From contig CAYMEV010000006.1 in NCBI GenBank assembly GCA_964389675.1, forward strand, positions 109,192 through 146,886: DNA of 37,695 nucleotides, read 5' to 3'. Below are positions 13,454-22,647 of this stretch, piece after piece. Numbering within the stretch: position 1 is the first letter of the stretch; each line of letters starts with the position of its first letter. A program made the translations under genes and the position numbers. This stretch comes from CAYMEV01 sp964389675 [NCBI: uncultured Candidatus Sumerlaeota bacterium]. GTDB taxonomy: Bacteria; CAYMEV01. The notes beneath the pieces were generated by a model. It saw only the letters and a list, made by a program, of their open reading frames with translations, ran no database searches and was not told the DNA's origin.

Positions 13454-15589
13454 CTGATCTTCCCTGTTTATCCTGAACCTTGATATAGCTTCATTAAGGA
13501 GGCCAGATTCCCGCCTGAGCCCGGAAAGTGAATCTGTCATGTTTTTGATGCTCTGAAGGTTTTCTTCAGTGCTTTTTTTCAGTAATTCCGTAATTCTTTT
13601 TATCTCGGTGCTTTTTTCGTTTTGCTCCTGTGAAGCCTTCTTGATGTTGAAGACCATGTCTGATACATTCTTCATTGCTTCTGAAAGCTGTAAGGCTTCA
13701 TTTGACTGGGAGGCCATTGCATGCTTTGATTCTTTTGAGCTGTTTTTTATCTCCTCCACAGCCTTTGAAATCTCCTCTGAAATAACAGCCAGATCCTCCA
13801 GAGTCTGAGTCATCTCCTTTATCATAAAAGTCTCGTCATTTACGTCTTTGGTGATAAGTTTTGAACTTTCAGCCTGCTCTTTGGTATTTCTTACTATCTC
13901 CCTTGAAATGGAGCTGGATTTTTGAGCAGATCCAAGTATTCTCTGGAGGGCGTTTCCTGTCTCCTGGCTTTGCGTAGATCCCTGTTCTACAAGCTCTGAT
14001 GTTTTTTTCATCGAACTTACAGATTTTTTTATCCCGTTTTGCAGGCCCTTGATAAGCTCATCAATCTCTCTGGTTGAGACCTTTGTCCTCTCAGACAGGT
14101 TCCTGATCTCATCAGCCACAACTGAAAAACCCTTTCCGTGCTCTCCTGAATGAGCTGCTATAATTGCAGCATTCAGTGAAAGAAGGTTGGTCTGCTCAGT
14201 AATATCATTTATTACTATCAGGATGCTGCCGATTTCCTTTGATCCGATCCTTAAGCCCTCTATATCATCAACTGTATTGTAGACTGTATCGCGTATATGA
14301 TTCATCAGGTTAATATTCCTCTGTACAATATCAATACTTTCCTTTGAGTAGTTTGATACCTCTTCTGACAGTTTCATCGATTCATTGGAAATAGACTCAA
14401 TCTGTTTTGTTGATTGCTCCATTTCAATCATGGATGCTGAGATATTCTCGGCAAACCTGTTGAGCTGGTTTGCATTTATTGATGTCTTTTTGATATTTGC
14501 TGCAAGTTTTTCAGATGATTCAGCTGTCTTGACCGTTATATGGTCAAGATTTTCTATGCTTGCAAGGTTGCCTGATATGGAATCTGACATCCTCTGCACG
14601 GAAAGGGAAGTATTTTCTGAATTCTTATACAGTACATTAATATTATTTGATATATGCTGTACGGAAACAAGGACATCCTTCAGGTAATCAGAAATATTAT
14701 TCAGATTCAGGCTCTGTTTCTCGACCACACCGACAAAATTCTTAATGCTGTTTTCAAGCTCCGTATTTCTCTGTTTCATTTTTGTATAACTGTCCTGTAT
14801 TGCCGATACAGTAGCTATGAGCTGCTGGGTCATCCTGTTGAAACGATTGCTGAGGTCACCCAGTTCATCATTAGAATGAACGGGAATTTCTATGCTCAGA
14901 TTGCCCATTGCGATCTGGTCGCTGGAATGGAGAATACTGCTTACTGGCTTTAAGAGTATTATTTTTATAGCAAATATCCCCATAAACAGAGAGATTATTA
15001 AAACAGCATAAAAGATCACTCTGTTGACGGACTGCATATCCTTTATATCCTGTGATATGACTGCCATCTGCTGGGCAAGATAGCTTGAATGGATCCTTGA
15101 AAGCTGTCCAAGCCTTTCTTTTATATCCTCTGTTCTTTCATTCAGGCCCTTTGCAGATTCTAATATTTCATCGCTCATAACGCCATTTGCCAGCTGTGTA
15201 TAGGTTAAGACAGCCTCATCGTTAAATATACCTATGAGGCTGGATATTTGCGATACATCTTCCTTTATCCTGTCAGGAACACCATTATAGGCCTGTATTG
15301 CAGAAAGACTGCCCACAATCTCATTGTACTGGGCTTCCGCATCTTCAATAAGCTTCAGCTCGCCTGTAAGAACACTGTCATTATAGTATTTTATAAGGTT
15401 ATCAAAGCTGACAGCAGCACCTGTTGTAAGTTTTTCGACAGGAAGATGGACATCGGAGATGATATTCAGCTTGTTTTCAATTCCCTGCCTTGTATTATCA
15501 AGCAGGATCATCGAGATTATATAGCCTATTATAAGAAAGGAAAATGCCAGTAAAATTCGGTAAAGAATTGAAAATCTTATCTTTTTCAT
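13445..15589 (-). CDS. Methyl-accepting chemotaxis protein
   Basis: A 714-residue transmembrane chemoreceptor. TM1 is about residues 8-30, a periplasmic mostly helical sensor domain spans about 31-188, TM2 is about 191-213, HAMP follows to about 265, and a long coiled coil forms the signalling domain. The CheA/CheW-binding tip at about 463-497 reads [20 protein letters not shown] and then [14 protein letters not shown], a variant in which the usual AAIEAARAGE is changed to [10 protein letters not shown]. There is no C-terminal CheR-tethering pentapeptide (it ends REDQAG). The ligand is unknown; the sensor domain resembles four-helix-bundle types. It lies 37 bases downstream of the dehydrogenase gene and may be co-transcribed with it. 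Its presence implies motility. Confidence 0.95.
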   Translation of the reverse strand: MKKIRFSILYRILLAFSFLIIGYIISMILLDNTRQGIENKLNIISDVHLPVEKLTTGAAVSFDNLIKYYNDSVLTGELKLIEDAEAQYNEIVGSLSAIQAYNGVPDRIKEDVSQISSLIGIFNDEAVLTYTQLANGVMSDEILESAKGLNERTEDIKERLGQLSRIHSSYLAQQMAVISQDIKDMQSVNRVIFYAVLIISLFMGIFAIKIILLKPVSSILHSSDQIAMGNLSIEIPVHSNDELGDLSNRFNRMTQQLIATVSAIQDSYTKMKQRNTELENSIKNFVGVVEKQSLNLNNISDYLKDVLVSVQHISNNINVLYKNSENTSLSVQRMSDSISGNLASIENLDHITVKTAESSEKLAANIKKTSINANQLNRFAENISASMIEMEQSTKQIESISNESMKLSEEVSNYSKESIDIVQRNINLMNHIRDTVYNTVDDIEGLRIGSKEIGSILIVINDITEQTNLLSLNAAIIAAHSGEHGKGFSVVADEIRNLSERTKVSTREIDELIKGLQNGIKKSVSSMKKTSELVEQGSTQSQETGNALQRILGSAQKSSSISREIVRNTKEQAESSKLITKDVNDETFMIKEMTQTLEDLAVISEEISKAVEEIKNSSKESKHAMASQSNEALQLSEAMKNVSDMVFNIKKASQEQNEKSTEIKRITELLKKSTEENLQSIKNMTDSLSGLRRESGLLNEAISRFRINREDQAG

Positions 15590-15626
15590 ATTATTATCTT
15601 GCCTTAAGTATTATTTAAATAAATGA

Positions 15627-16373
15627 CTAGCCGCACAGTACATTACCGCCATTTACGCTAAGGACCTCACCTGAAACAGCGCTTGCATAATCAGAAAGCA
15701 GAAATATGATAGGGTGGGCTATCTCTATAGGCTCAGGAATCCTTTTTATCGGTATTGTATCAGCAATCTTCTGCTTTCCGCCGCCACTGAATATCTCTTT
15801 GTTCATTTCTGTGTCAACCCATCCAGGAGCAACACAGTTAACTATAATGCCCTTTGAAGATATTTCAGTACAAAGGGATTTTGTATAGGCAATTATCGCA
15901 GCCTTCGTAGCTGCATAATGTGCATGGCAACCCTCACCTCTAATACCGGCTGTTGAGGCAACATTTACTATTCTCCCCTTATGCATGGACTTAAGCCATT
16001 TTTTTATCAGATAATCAGTCAGCAGATAAACTGATCTCAGATTATTCTTTATGACATAATCCCATTGTGGAACATCAAAACTTCCTGCAATAAGGGGGGT
16101 CCATACACCCGCGCAGTTTACAAGGTAATCGACTCTGCCAAATTTATCATATGCAAAATCAATAAGGCGGACAGCTGTAGGTTCATCGCTTATATCTCCC
16201 TCGAACAGGGTTATCTCCCTGTTTTCCATCTTAAATTTCTCCGCATTTTCCCGATTGCTTTTATATGAGGAGATGACCTTCGAGCCGTATTTATCCAACA
16301 GAATTGCAGTTTCCCTGCCTATCCCGCGCGTTCCTCCTGTAACAATGCTTATCCTGCCTGTAAAATCATACAT
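15627..16373 (-). CDS. Short-chain dehydrogenase/reductase (FabG-like)
   Basis: A 248-residue cytoplasmic NAD(P)-dependent oxidoreductase of the classical SDR type. The cofactor motif is TGGTRGIG (12-19), then GDISD (D60), NCAGV (86-90), the catalytic S140 (NVAST) and Y153-x-x-x-K157 (HYAATKAA). It ends SGEVLSVNGGNVLCG, as in FabG-like enzymes. The frame is open to a TTG at 16382, but I start at ATG 16373 because GGGGG lies 10 bases before it and the first residues then match the family. It is not near fatty-acid genes, so FabG function in lipid synthesis is not implied. A promoter-like sequence lies upstream at 16400-16430. Confidence 0.88.
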   Translation of the reverse strand: MYDFTGRISIVTGGTRGIGRETAILLDKYGSKVISSYKSNRENAEKFKMENREITLFEGDISDEPTAVRLIDFAYDKFGRVDYLVNCAGVWTPLIAGSFDVPQWDYVIKNNLRSVYLLTDYLIKKWLKSMHKGRIVNVASTAGIRGEGCHAHYAATKAAIIAYTKSLCTEISSKGIIVNCVAPGWVDTEMNKEIFSGGGKQKIADTIPIKRIPEPIEIAHPIIFLLSDYASAVSGEVLSVNGGNVLCG

Positions 16374-16399
16374 AATCTGCAAACCCCCAATGCTTTATA

Positions 16400-16430
16400 A
16401 TTATACTATAAGAAATATCATATTATTCAA
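16400..16430 (-). promoter_or_regulatory. Putative promoter of the SDR gene
   Basis: Reading the minus strand, TTGAAT (16430-16425) and a perfect TATAAT (16405-16400) are separated by 19 bases, slightly longer than ideal. Transcription would start about 20 bases before ATG 16373, upstream of its GGGGG site. Confidence 0.4.
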
Positions 16431-16681
16431 AAGAATTTTTTTCATGCCCTGTGCCATATTAGGTAAGACTTCAGCTAAACCATGAGAAAAAGAAAACTCT
16501 GAACAGATATACCTGCATGCTTTTCCCAGGCCTCGTTTCTAATGGACACTGGACACAATTCTTAATAACTGCAAAGCAATCAGTATTATTATATTGCATC
16601 AAACGGGCCTTCTTATGAGCTATTTGCTGTCAGAAGCTCTAAATAACAATATTTCCAGATTTGCATTGGCATCAATTTTGT

Positions 16682-16710
16682 TTGCAGACGTCCTGACATG
16701 CTATTATAAT
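16682..16710 (+). promoter_or_regulatory. Promoter of hyuA, implying a leaderless mRNA
   Basis: TTGCAG (16682-16687), a 17-base spacer and a perfect TATAAT (16705-16710) form a strong promoter match. The ATG of hyuA begins only 8 bases after the -10 box, so transcription would start within a base or two of the start codon. There is no Shine-Dalgarno sequence before the ATG, which fits a leaderless message. Confidence 0.65.
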
Positions 16711-16718
16711 ATTATTTT

Positions 16719-18680
16719 ATGGAAAGGATTGGGATAGATACAGGCGGTACATTTACAGATATAGTCATATATGATGAGAACAGGCTTGTTATAAAAAAGG
16801 TGCTTTCTGACAGGACAAGCCCCAAAAAAAGCCTTTCAGAAGGATTAAAAAGGCTTATGGATACTGATTTCAGGCTCACATACGGCACTACCATAGCAGT
16901 TAATGCATTTCTTGAAAAAAAGGGGGGTAAAACAGCTTTGCTTGCTACTTCGGGTTTTGAGCATGTTCTCCACATACAAAGGCAGAAAAGGATAAATCTC
17001 TTTTCACTGTTTCCAGAAAAAGCCGATTCCCTTATTCCTCTTGAGCTGTGTTTCGGCATTGACGAAAGAATCCTGTATGATGGCAAAGTGGAGAAAGAGA
17101 TTGATTTGAACCAGCTTAAGAAAATTTCCCAGATACTTAAAAAAAGAAATGTTATATCAGTAACCATAGCATTTCTACATTCATATAAAAATGATATAAA
17201 TGAAAGGAAAGCTGAAAAATTCTTTAAAGAAGAAGGCTTTTTTGTATCAGCTTCCTTTAGAATCCTGCCTGAGCAGAGAGAGTACGAAAGGGCTGTCATC
17301 TCTGCCCTCAATGCTTATATAATGCCTCCTTTTCATGATCATATTGAAGACATAAAGGGGCTGATAAGAAAGCCCTTTTATATAATGCAGTCAGTAGGCG
17401 GGTTTCTTTCACCTGAATCAGCGCAGGAAATCCCCGTAAAAACAATGCTTTCAGGGCCTGTGGGCGGTGTAATAGCTGCACATTACTATCAGGAGGGTAA
17501 CAGGCTGATAACGCTGGACATGGGAGGCACGTCGACGGATATTTCACTTATAGACAGGGAGATAGCAGTTACACAGGACAGTGAGCTCGAGAACCTTCCG
17601 ATAAGGATACCCACCGTATTCATCCAGACCATAGGAGCCGGCGGAGGGTCCATCGCCTGGTTTGATAAAGTCGGCGTTTTAAAGCTGGGGCCTATGAGCG
17701 CAGGCTCTGACCCCGGCCCTGCATGCTATGGGAAATCTGATATATGCACTCTTACAGATGCTTATGTTTTTTTGGGATATATCATGCCAGATGCTTTTCT
17801 TGGGGGCGAAATGAGAATATACCCTGAACGGAGCATCAAGGCCATAGGACAGATCGCTAAAAGGCTTGGAAAAACTCCTGAAGAAACGGCGGAAGGCATA
17901 ATAGACCTCTCTATTGTGCTTATGGAGAAGGCCTTAAGGAACATATCCCTCCAGAAGGGATATGACCCTTCAGAATTTGAGCTGATGCCCTTCGGCGGTG
18001 CAGGAGGGCTCGCTGCTGTTGAACTTGCTGAAAAAATCGGCATAAAAAGGGTTATAATACCTCCATACCAGGGAGTTCTTTCAGCAGTGGGAATGCTGAT
18101 TGCAAAATCAGCGAGGGAATCATCCATATCCGTTCTGAAAACCCTTTCCAAAATAGATCCCCTTGAACTTGAGGCTCATTATGATGACCTGGAAGAAGGG
18201 ATATCGGCTGAAATAAAAAAGGATTTTTATAAAAAGACCAGGATACGCTTTCATAGAAGCCTTGACATGAGATATAAAGGCCAGACCTATTATATCAATA
18301 TCCCCTATATCAAAAACTTCAGCAGATTATATCGCGCATTTAGCAGAATACACAAGAGGATATACTCACATTGCTTTGAAAATAAGGAGATTGAGGTTGT
18401 GAATATTAGAGTAAAGGGTTTCTCAGCTGAGAAAACCCTGGAGCTTCCCCATGAGGGGACAATCCTAAACGAGGAAGCCTGCCCCGCTGTCAGGCAAATA
18501 TTCTATAAAAAAAGGATTATTGAAGCTGCATTCCATATTAAAGAAAGTATCAGGGAAGATGATGTGATTACAGGGCCTGCAATCCTGTCATCAAAGCATT
18601 CGACAGTTTTCATTCCTCCATACTACAGGGGGAAGAAATCTGTGAAAGGAAATATAATAATTGAAAAAATTCCAGTATGA
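16719..18680 (+). CDS. hyuA: Hydantoinase/oxoprolinase family protein, subunit A
   Basis: A 653-residue cytoplasmic ATP-dependent amidohydrolase subunit of the HyuA / 5-oxoprolinase N-terminal family (ASKHA fold). It opens GIDTGGTFTDIV (nucleotide-binding loop), then TYGTTIAVNAFLEKKGGK, MLSGPVGGVIAAH, LDMGGTSTDIS and IGAGGGSIAW. The members act on hydantoins, 5-oxoproline, N-methylhydantoin or (as acetone and acetophenone carboxylases) ketones, with the substrate not readable from the sequence. The ATG is fixed by the conserved N-terminus. There is no ribosome binding site, and the -10 box is 8 bases away. It overlaps hyuB by 20 bases, so the two subunits are made together. Confidence 0.93.
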   Translation: MERIGIDTGGTFTDIVIYDENRLVIKKVLSDRTSPKKSLSEGLKRLMDTDFRLTYGTTIAVNAFLEKKGGKTALLATSGFEHVLHIQRQKRINLFSLFPEKADSLIPLELCFGIDERILYDGKVEKEIDLNQLKKISQILKKRNVISVTIAFLHSYKNDINERKAEKFFKEEGFFVSASFRILPEQREYERAVISALNAYIMPPFHDHIEDIKGLIRKPFYIMQSVGGFLSPESAQEIPVKTMLSGPVGGVIAAHYYQEGNRLITLDMGGTSTDISLIDREIAVTQDSELENLPIRIPTVFIQTIGAGGGSIAWFDKVGVLKLGPMSAGSDPGPACYGKSDICTLTDAYVFLGYIMPDAFLGGEMRIYPERSIKAIGQIAKRLGKTPEETAEGIIDLSIVLMEKALRNISLQKGYDPSEFELMPFGGAGGLAAVELAEKIGIKRVIIPPYQGVLSAVGMLIAKSARESSISVLKTLSKIDPLELEAHYDDLEEGISAEIKKDFYKKTRIRFHRSLDMRYKGQTYYINIPYIKNFSRLYRAFSRIHKRIYSHCFENKEIEVVNIRVKGFSAEKTLELPHEGTILNEEACPAVRQIFYKKRIIEAAFHIKESIREDDVITGPAILSSKHSTVFIPPYYRGKKSVKGNIIIEKIPV

Positions 18681-20250
18681 CAGCATAAAACTGGAGGTCT
18701 TCAGGAATATCTTCCAGTCTGTCTGTGATGAAATGGGAAATGTTATCAGGCTCTCTGCATTCAGCCCAAATATCAAGGAGAGGAATGATTTCTCGTGTGC
18801 ACTGTTTTTAAAAAACGGCGAGAGCTTTGCCTTCGGGTCCCATATTCCTGTTCACCTTGGCTCCATGCCGCTTTCTGTTAAAAATGCAATCGAAAACTAT
18901 GAATTTTCTGAGGGTGATGTTATAATACTTAATGATCCATTTTCAGGGGGCACCCACCTGCCTGATATTACAATGGTTTCCCCATTCTTTTATAAAAACA
19001 GTATGCAGTTCTTCGTCTCCTGCAGGGCGCATCACAGTGATATAGGCGGGTCTCAGCCAGGATCCATGCCCCTCGCATCCGATATCTATCAGGAAGGTCT
19101 GATAATACCGCCAGTAAAACTGTACAGAAAGGGCAGATTAAACAGGGATATCCTGAATATTATACTTGCCAATACCAGAACCCCTCTGGAAAGGGAAGGG
19201 GATATCAATGCACAGATCGCCGCAATAAACAGGGGCAAACAAAGGCTGAAAAGCATCATGGATTATTACGGTGCTGATGCGATAAACTGGTATGCAAATG
19301 GAGTCATTGAATATTCCGAAGAGATATTCAACGCAATAATAAAGGATATACCAGACGGAATTTACAGCTTTACGGATTATATGGATGATGACGGCTTCTC
19401 ATCAAGAAATATAAAAATATCATTAGACATAAAAATAGTGGGTTTTAATATCCTTTTTGATTTTTCCAAAAGCAGCCCTTCAGTACAGGGCGGCATAAAT
19501 GCAAATGAGGCGATAGTCTATTCAAGCGTGATGTTCTGCCTTATATCTGCTTTTAAGGAACAGATACCAATAAACAGCGGTATAATGCGATCTGTCAGAA
19601 TAAGTCTAAGCCCTGACAGCATTGTTAATGCAAAAAAGCCCGCTGCAGTCGCTGGAGGAAATGTAGAAACATCGCAGAGGATTGTTGATGTCATTCTGGG
19701 AGCCTTGAGCAGCTGCAGAAGCCTTGAGATTCCATCTGCTTCCCAGGGGACCATGAACAATATAACCTTTGGAGGATCGGACAGCAGCGGAAGTTTCTTT
19801 ACATATTACGAAACCATCGGGGGAGGCTGCGGAGCATTTACACTTTATAACGGAGCATCAGGCGTCCATTCTCATATGACTAACTCTCTAAATACCCCTG
19901 TTGAAGTACTTGAATCAAATATCCCGGTCAGGATTACCAGATATCTGCTGAGGAAGAATTCCGGCGGAAAAGGGAAGTACATTGGAGGCGACGGCATCAT
20001 CAGGGAATATCAATGCCTTAAGGACATAAGCGTCAGCATTCTATCCGATAGAAGAGAGCTGCCTCCATATGGCCTTAAGGGTGGAGGCCCGGGCCAAAAA
20101 GGGGCAAATTATCTAAAGCGTGATAAAAAAATTATCCCTCTCAGGTCAAAGATCAACTTCAGGGCATTAAAGTCAGATAATATTATTATAGAGACACCAG
20201 GAGGGGGAGGGTACGGAATCAAGAAAAAAGGAGGCAGAAAAAAGAAATGA
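18661..20250 (+). CDS. hyuB: Hydantoinase/oxoprolinase family protein, subunit B
   Basis: A 529-residue partner of HyuA. Family motifs are LEVFRNIFQSV, SAFSPNIKERNDFSCALF, LNDPFSGGTHLPDIT, SCRAHHSDIGGSQPGSMP and the closing glycine-rich TPGGGGYGIK. The start is TTG 18661, inside the end of hyuA. The next ATG is more than 20 codons on and would cut off the conserved opening, and AAAGGA lies about 10 bases before the TTG. The C-terminus is lysine-rich (KKKGGRKKK). Its stop overlaps the ATG of the exported beta-helix gene (ATGA). The A and B subunits probably form one enzyme complex in the cytoplasm. Confidence 0.93.
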   Translation: MKKFQYDSIKLEVFRNIFQSVCDEMGNVIRLSAFSPNIKERNDFSCALFLKNGESFAFGSHIPVHLGSMPLSVKNAIENYEFSEGDVIILNDPFSGGTHLPDITMVSPFFYKNSMQFFVSCRAHHSDIGGSQPGSMPLASDIYQEGLIIPPVKLYRKGRLNRDILNIILANTRTPLEREGDINAQIAAINRGKQRLKSIMDYYGADAINWYANGVIEYSEEIFNAIIKDIPDGIYSFTDYMDDDGFSSRNIKISLDIKIVGFNILFDFSKSSPSVQGGINANEAIVYSSVMFCLISAFKEQIPINSGIMRSVRISLSPDSIVNAKKPAAVAGGNVETSQRIVDVILGALSSCRSLEIPSASQGTMNNITFGGSDSSGSFFTYYETIGGGCGAFTLYNGASGVHSHMTNSLNTPVEVLESNIPVRITRYLLRKNSGGKGKYIGGDGIIREYQCLKDISVSILSDRRELPPYGLKGGGPGQKGANYLKRDKKIIPLRSKINFRALKSDNIIIETPGGGGYGIKKKGGRKKK

Positions 20251-22601
20251 AGATAATATTATGTTTTTGCCTTATAATTACCTTTTTTTCCGGTTTTGGC
20301 TTTGCTGAAACCAGGTATGTATCTCCATCAGGCGACGACAGCAACCCTGGGACATATTCAGAACCATGGGCCACTCCGGGTTATGGATCAAAAGCCATGC
20401 AGTCAGGTGATACCCTTATAATAATGGGAGGAACCTACACCCTGTCAGTATACTGGGATGATATAATAACCCCCCCCAGCGGAAGTTCCGGCCAGTATAC
20501 CATTATAAAGGGGCAAAACGGAAAGAGGCCTGTCTTACAGGGAACAGATGATCTTTACTCTGCAATCGAGCTTTCAGGAAAAAGCTATATACGGATAAGC
20601 AATCTGGATATTACAAGTATTGTATCTCCAGGTTCTCCAGGGCTAAGAGTGGGAATATCAGGCACTGATTCGCCGGTATCAGATATAATTATTCAGGGAG
20701 TAAAGATCTATAATGTTGATGAATTCGGGATTGACCTTAAGGACATCAATAATATGAAGATACTGAACTCCGGCATTGATTATTGTGGTTTCGGCTCCAT
20801 GGGAGGCCCTTCAGCAGGTTCAGGGGGCGGATGGAAGAACATTCTTATTGATGGCTGTTCTCTCTCCTTTGGCGGGCATTATTACCAGGGGGCCTTCTAT
20901 CAGGGAAGCGATGTTTCTCCGTACAACAGGCCTGACGGCTTTGGCATAGAAGCATCTGAAGGGCCAATAGAGATAAGGAACTGTACTGCTGAAAGAAATC
21001 TGGGAGACGGGCTTGATTCTAAAGCTAAAAACACGCATATATCAAACTGCATCGTCAAAAAGAATAACTGCGACGGGATAAAGCTATGGTCAGGCGACAG
21101 CAGCATAAAAAACTGTCTTATCTACGGAATCGGTTATGATGATCCTGACAGGTGGCCATGGGCCTGCAGCATTGTCATAGGAGAGTATCTTGACGATAAC
21201 AGCAGTTTCCTGATAGAGAATGTAACACTGGAGGACAACCCATTCCGAGCAAGGCACTACATAATGTATGTCGATACAGACAGCACCGAGATATCATCAT
21301 TTAATGTAACGATGAGAAATTCAATAATAGCTAACGGGTATGCCGTTGCATTTTTCGGTGACAGGGTAAATGCTGTAATTGAACACAATCTGTTTTTTAT
21401 ACATGACCAGCCTGAGCAGGTATATGCCAACGGCCAGTCTTATACAGCTTCGGAGATAAATAACGGCAATCTTCAGACAGGCAATATATCCTATGACCCT
21501 CAGTTTATTGATCCTTACTGGCATGGAGGATGGGGCAGCTACCGCCTCTCAGATTCAAGCCCGGCAATAAATGCAGGTACTGACAATGGGCCGGGGCATG
21601 ATCTCAATTATAATCCCAGGCCATATGGCCCAAATTATGATATTGGGTGCTATGAAGAATCGGATCATGCATCAATAAGCATTAATGGTCCGGCTTTCAG
21701 GGGATTATTTCTACTGAACTGTCAGGACCCTTCAGATAGTGTATGGAATCAGCTCCTTAAGGGAGTATCAGCAAAGTTCATGCTGGCAGGTGACATAACA
21801 GGCAATATGATATCTGAGATCGTTGTCAGCATAGATGGATACGGTATATATTATTATGATCGTGTATACAAGACCTGGAACAGGCTTCTTTCCTTACCTG
21901 CAGATGCATTGACACTCTCCAGGGCAGATCCGGGCAAACCGGTGCAAATCATAGCTTCTTTCAGTTCTTACGGCATTTACAGGTATAATATGGCCTTATC
22001 ATCCTGGGTAAAGATCCTTGATTATCCTGCTGTTTCTCTCTGCTCCGGCAATATTGACAGTGATAGCGAAAATATTGATGAACTGATAATCTCTTTTACA
22101 GATTATGAAGGATTATTTTTCTATGATTTCAGGTCATGTTCTCTTATGCAGATCATCAATGAAACACCCGCTCAGTTCACTGCAGTGGATATCCATAAGG
22201 ACGGATCTGACTCTGTAATATTTGCCACAGAGGCCTCCGGGCTGTATTACTGCTCATACTCATCCATTTATAAGGGTTTTAAGTTCAAGAAAATATCAAA
22301 TTCCGTTCCTGATACCGGTCATTTTCTGGGTTTTGGGGATATTGAAGGAGATGAAGACCTTGAGCTGATCATGGCAAATAGCGGCAAAACATACTATTAC
22401 AATTTCGAACTTCAGTCTTGGCACCTTTTGATTCAGGCACCCTTTTCGAGGATAATATCCGGAAGCTGTACAGGTGCTCAGAAGGATGACCTGCTAATGC
22501 TGGAATCTTCAAGCCAGAATCTTTATATCCGAAACGGGTCTGACCAGGCATATAATATTATTCTGTCAGGTGCATTTTCAGATATTATGACAGCTCTGTA
22601 A
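20247..22601 (+). CDS. Exported right-handed beta-helix protein with C-terminal beta-propeller-like repeats
   Basis: A 784-residue exported protein. A signal peptide covers about residues 1-20 (ending GFGFA). The region from about 22 to 470 is a parallel beta-helix of the pectate-lyase-like type, opening YVSPSGDDSNPGTYSEPWAT, with many rungs of the GIDLKDINNMKILNSGI kind and IRNCTAERNLGDGLDSKAKN. From about 476 to the end there are six or seven repeats of roughly 40-50 residues with the pattern G-[IL]-Y-x-Y ... W ... P-A ... G-D-I ... E-L-I, probably a beta-propeller. Beta-helix proteins bind or cleave polysaccharides, but no catalytic residues can be assigned here. It overlaps hyuB by four bases, with GGAGG 12 bases upstream, so it is translationally coupled to a cytoplasmic enzyme. 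Confidence 0.85.
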   Translation: MKIILCFCLIITFFSGFGFAETRYVSPSGDDSNPGTYSEPWATPGYGSKAMQSGDTLIIMGGTYTLSVYWDDIITPPSGSSGQYTIIKGQNGKRPVLQGTDDLYSAIELSGKSYIRISNLDITSIVSPGSPGLRVGISGTDSPVSDIIIQGVKIYNVDEFGIDLKDINNMKILNSGIDYCGFGSMGGPSAGSGGGWKNILIDGCSLSFGGHYYQGAFYQGSDVSPYNRPDGFGIEASEGPIEIRNCTAERNLGDGLDSKAKNTHISNCIVKKNNCDGIKLWSGDSSIKNCLIYGIGYDDPDRWPWACSIVIGEYLDDNSSFLIENVTLEDNPFRARHYIMYVDTDSTEISSFNVTMRNSIIANGYAVAFFGDRVNAVIEHNLFFIHDQPEQVYANGQSYTASEINNGNLQTGNISYDPQFIDPYWHGGWGSYRLSDSSPAINAGTDNGPGHDLNYNPRPYGPNYDIGCYEESDHASISINGPAFRGLFLLNCQDPSDSVWNQLLKGVSAKFMLAGDITGNMISEIVVSIDGYGIYYYDRVYKTWNRLLSLPADALTLSRADPGKPVQIIASFSSYGIYRYNMALSSWVKILDYPAVSLCSGNIDSDSENIDELIISFTDYEGLFFYDFRSCSLMQIINETPAQFTAVDIHKDGSDSVIFATEASGLYYCSYSSIYKGFKFKKISNSVPDTGHFLGFGDIEGDEDLELIMANSGKTYYYNFELQSWHLLIQAPFSRIISGSCTGAQKDDLLMLESSSQNLYIRNGSDQAYNIILSGAFSDIMTAL

Positions 22602-22612
22602 AATAAAAATTA

Positions 22613-22640
22613 TTGACATTCAGATTCTATCTATTAAAAA
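22613..22640 (+). promoter_or_regulatory. Putative promoter of the lipoprotein gene, with almost no leader
   Basis: A perfect TTGACA (22613-22618) is followed after 16 bases by TAAAAA (22635-22640), a weak -10 match. The lipoprotein ATG (22648) begins 8 bases after it. No Shine-Dalgarno sequence is present, so the mRNA could be leaderless. Confidence 0.4.
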
Positions 22641-22647
22641 TTTGTTT

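Larger units (their letters stand above)
16383..16718. other. Divergent intergenic region without a gene
   Basis: These 336 bases separate the dehydrogenase (minus) from hyuA (plus). They hold promoter-like elements for both genes near each end. In the middle is a tandem 7-base repeat, TGGACAC twice at 16543-16556. Short frames here are under 20 codons with no ribosome binding site. I see no RNA gene or long hairpin. Confidence 0.6.

Noticed and set aside
16543-16556. Tandem TGGACAC as a remnant insertion-sequence end
   Set aside because: No matching inverted copy, target duplication or transposase fragment is visible nearby.
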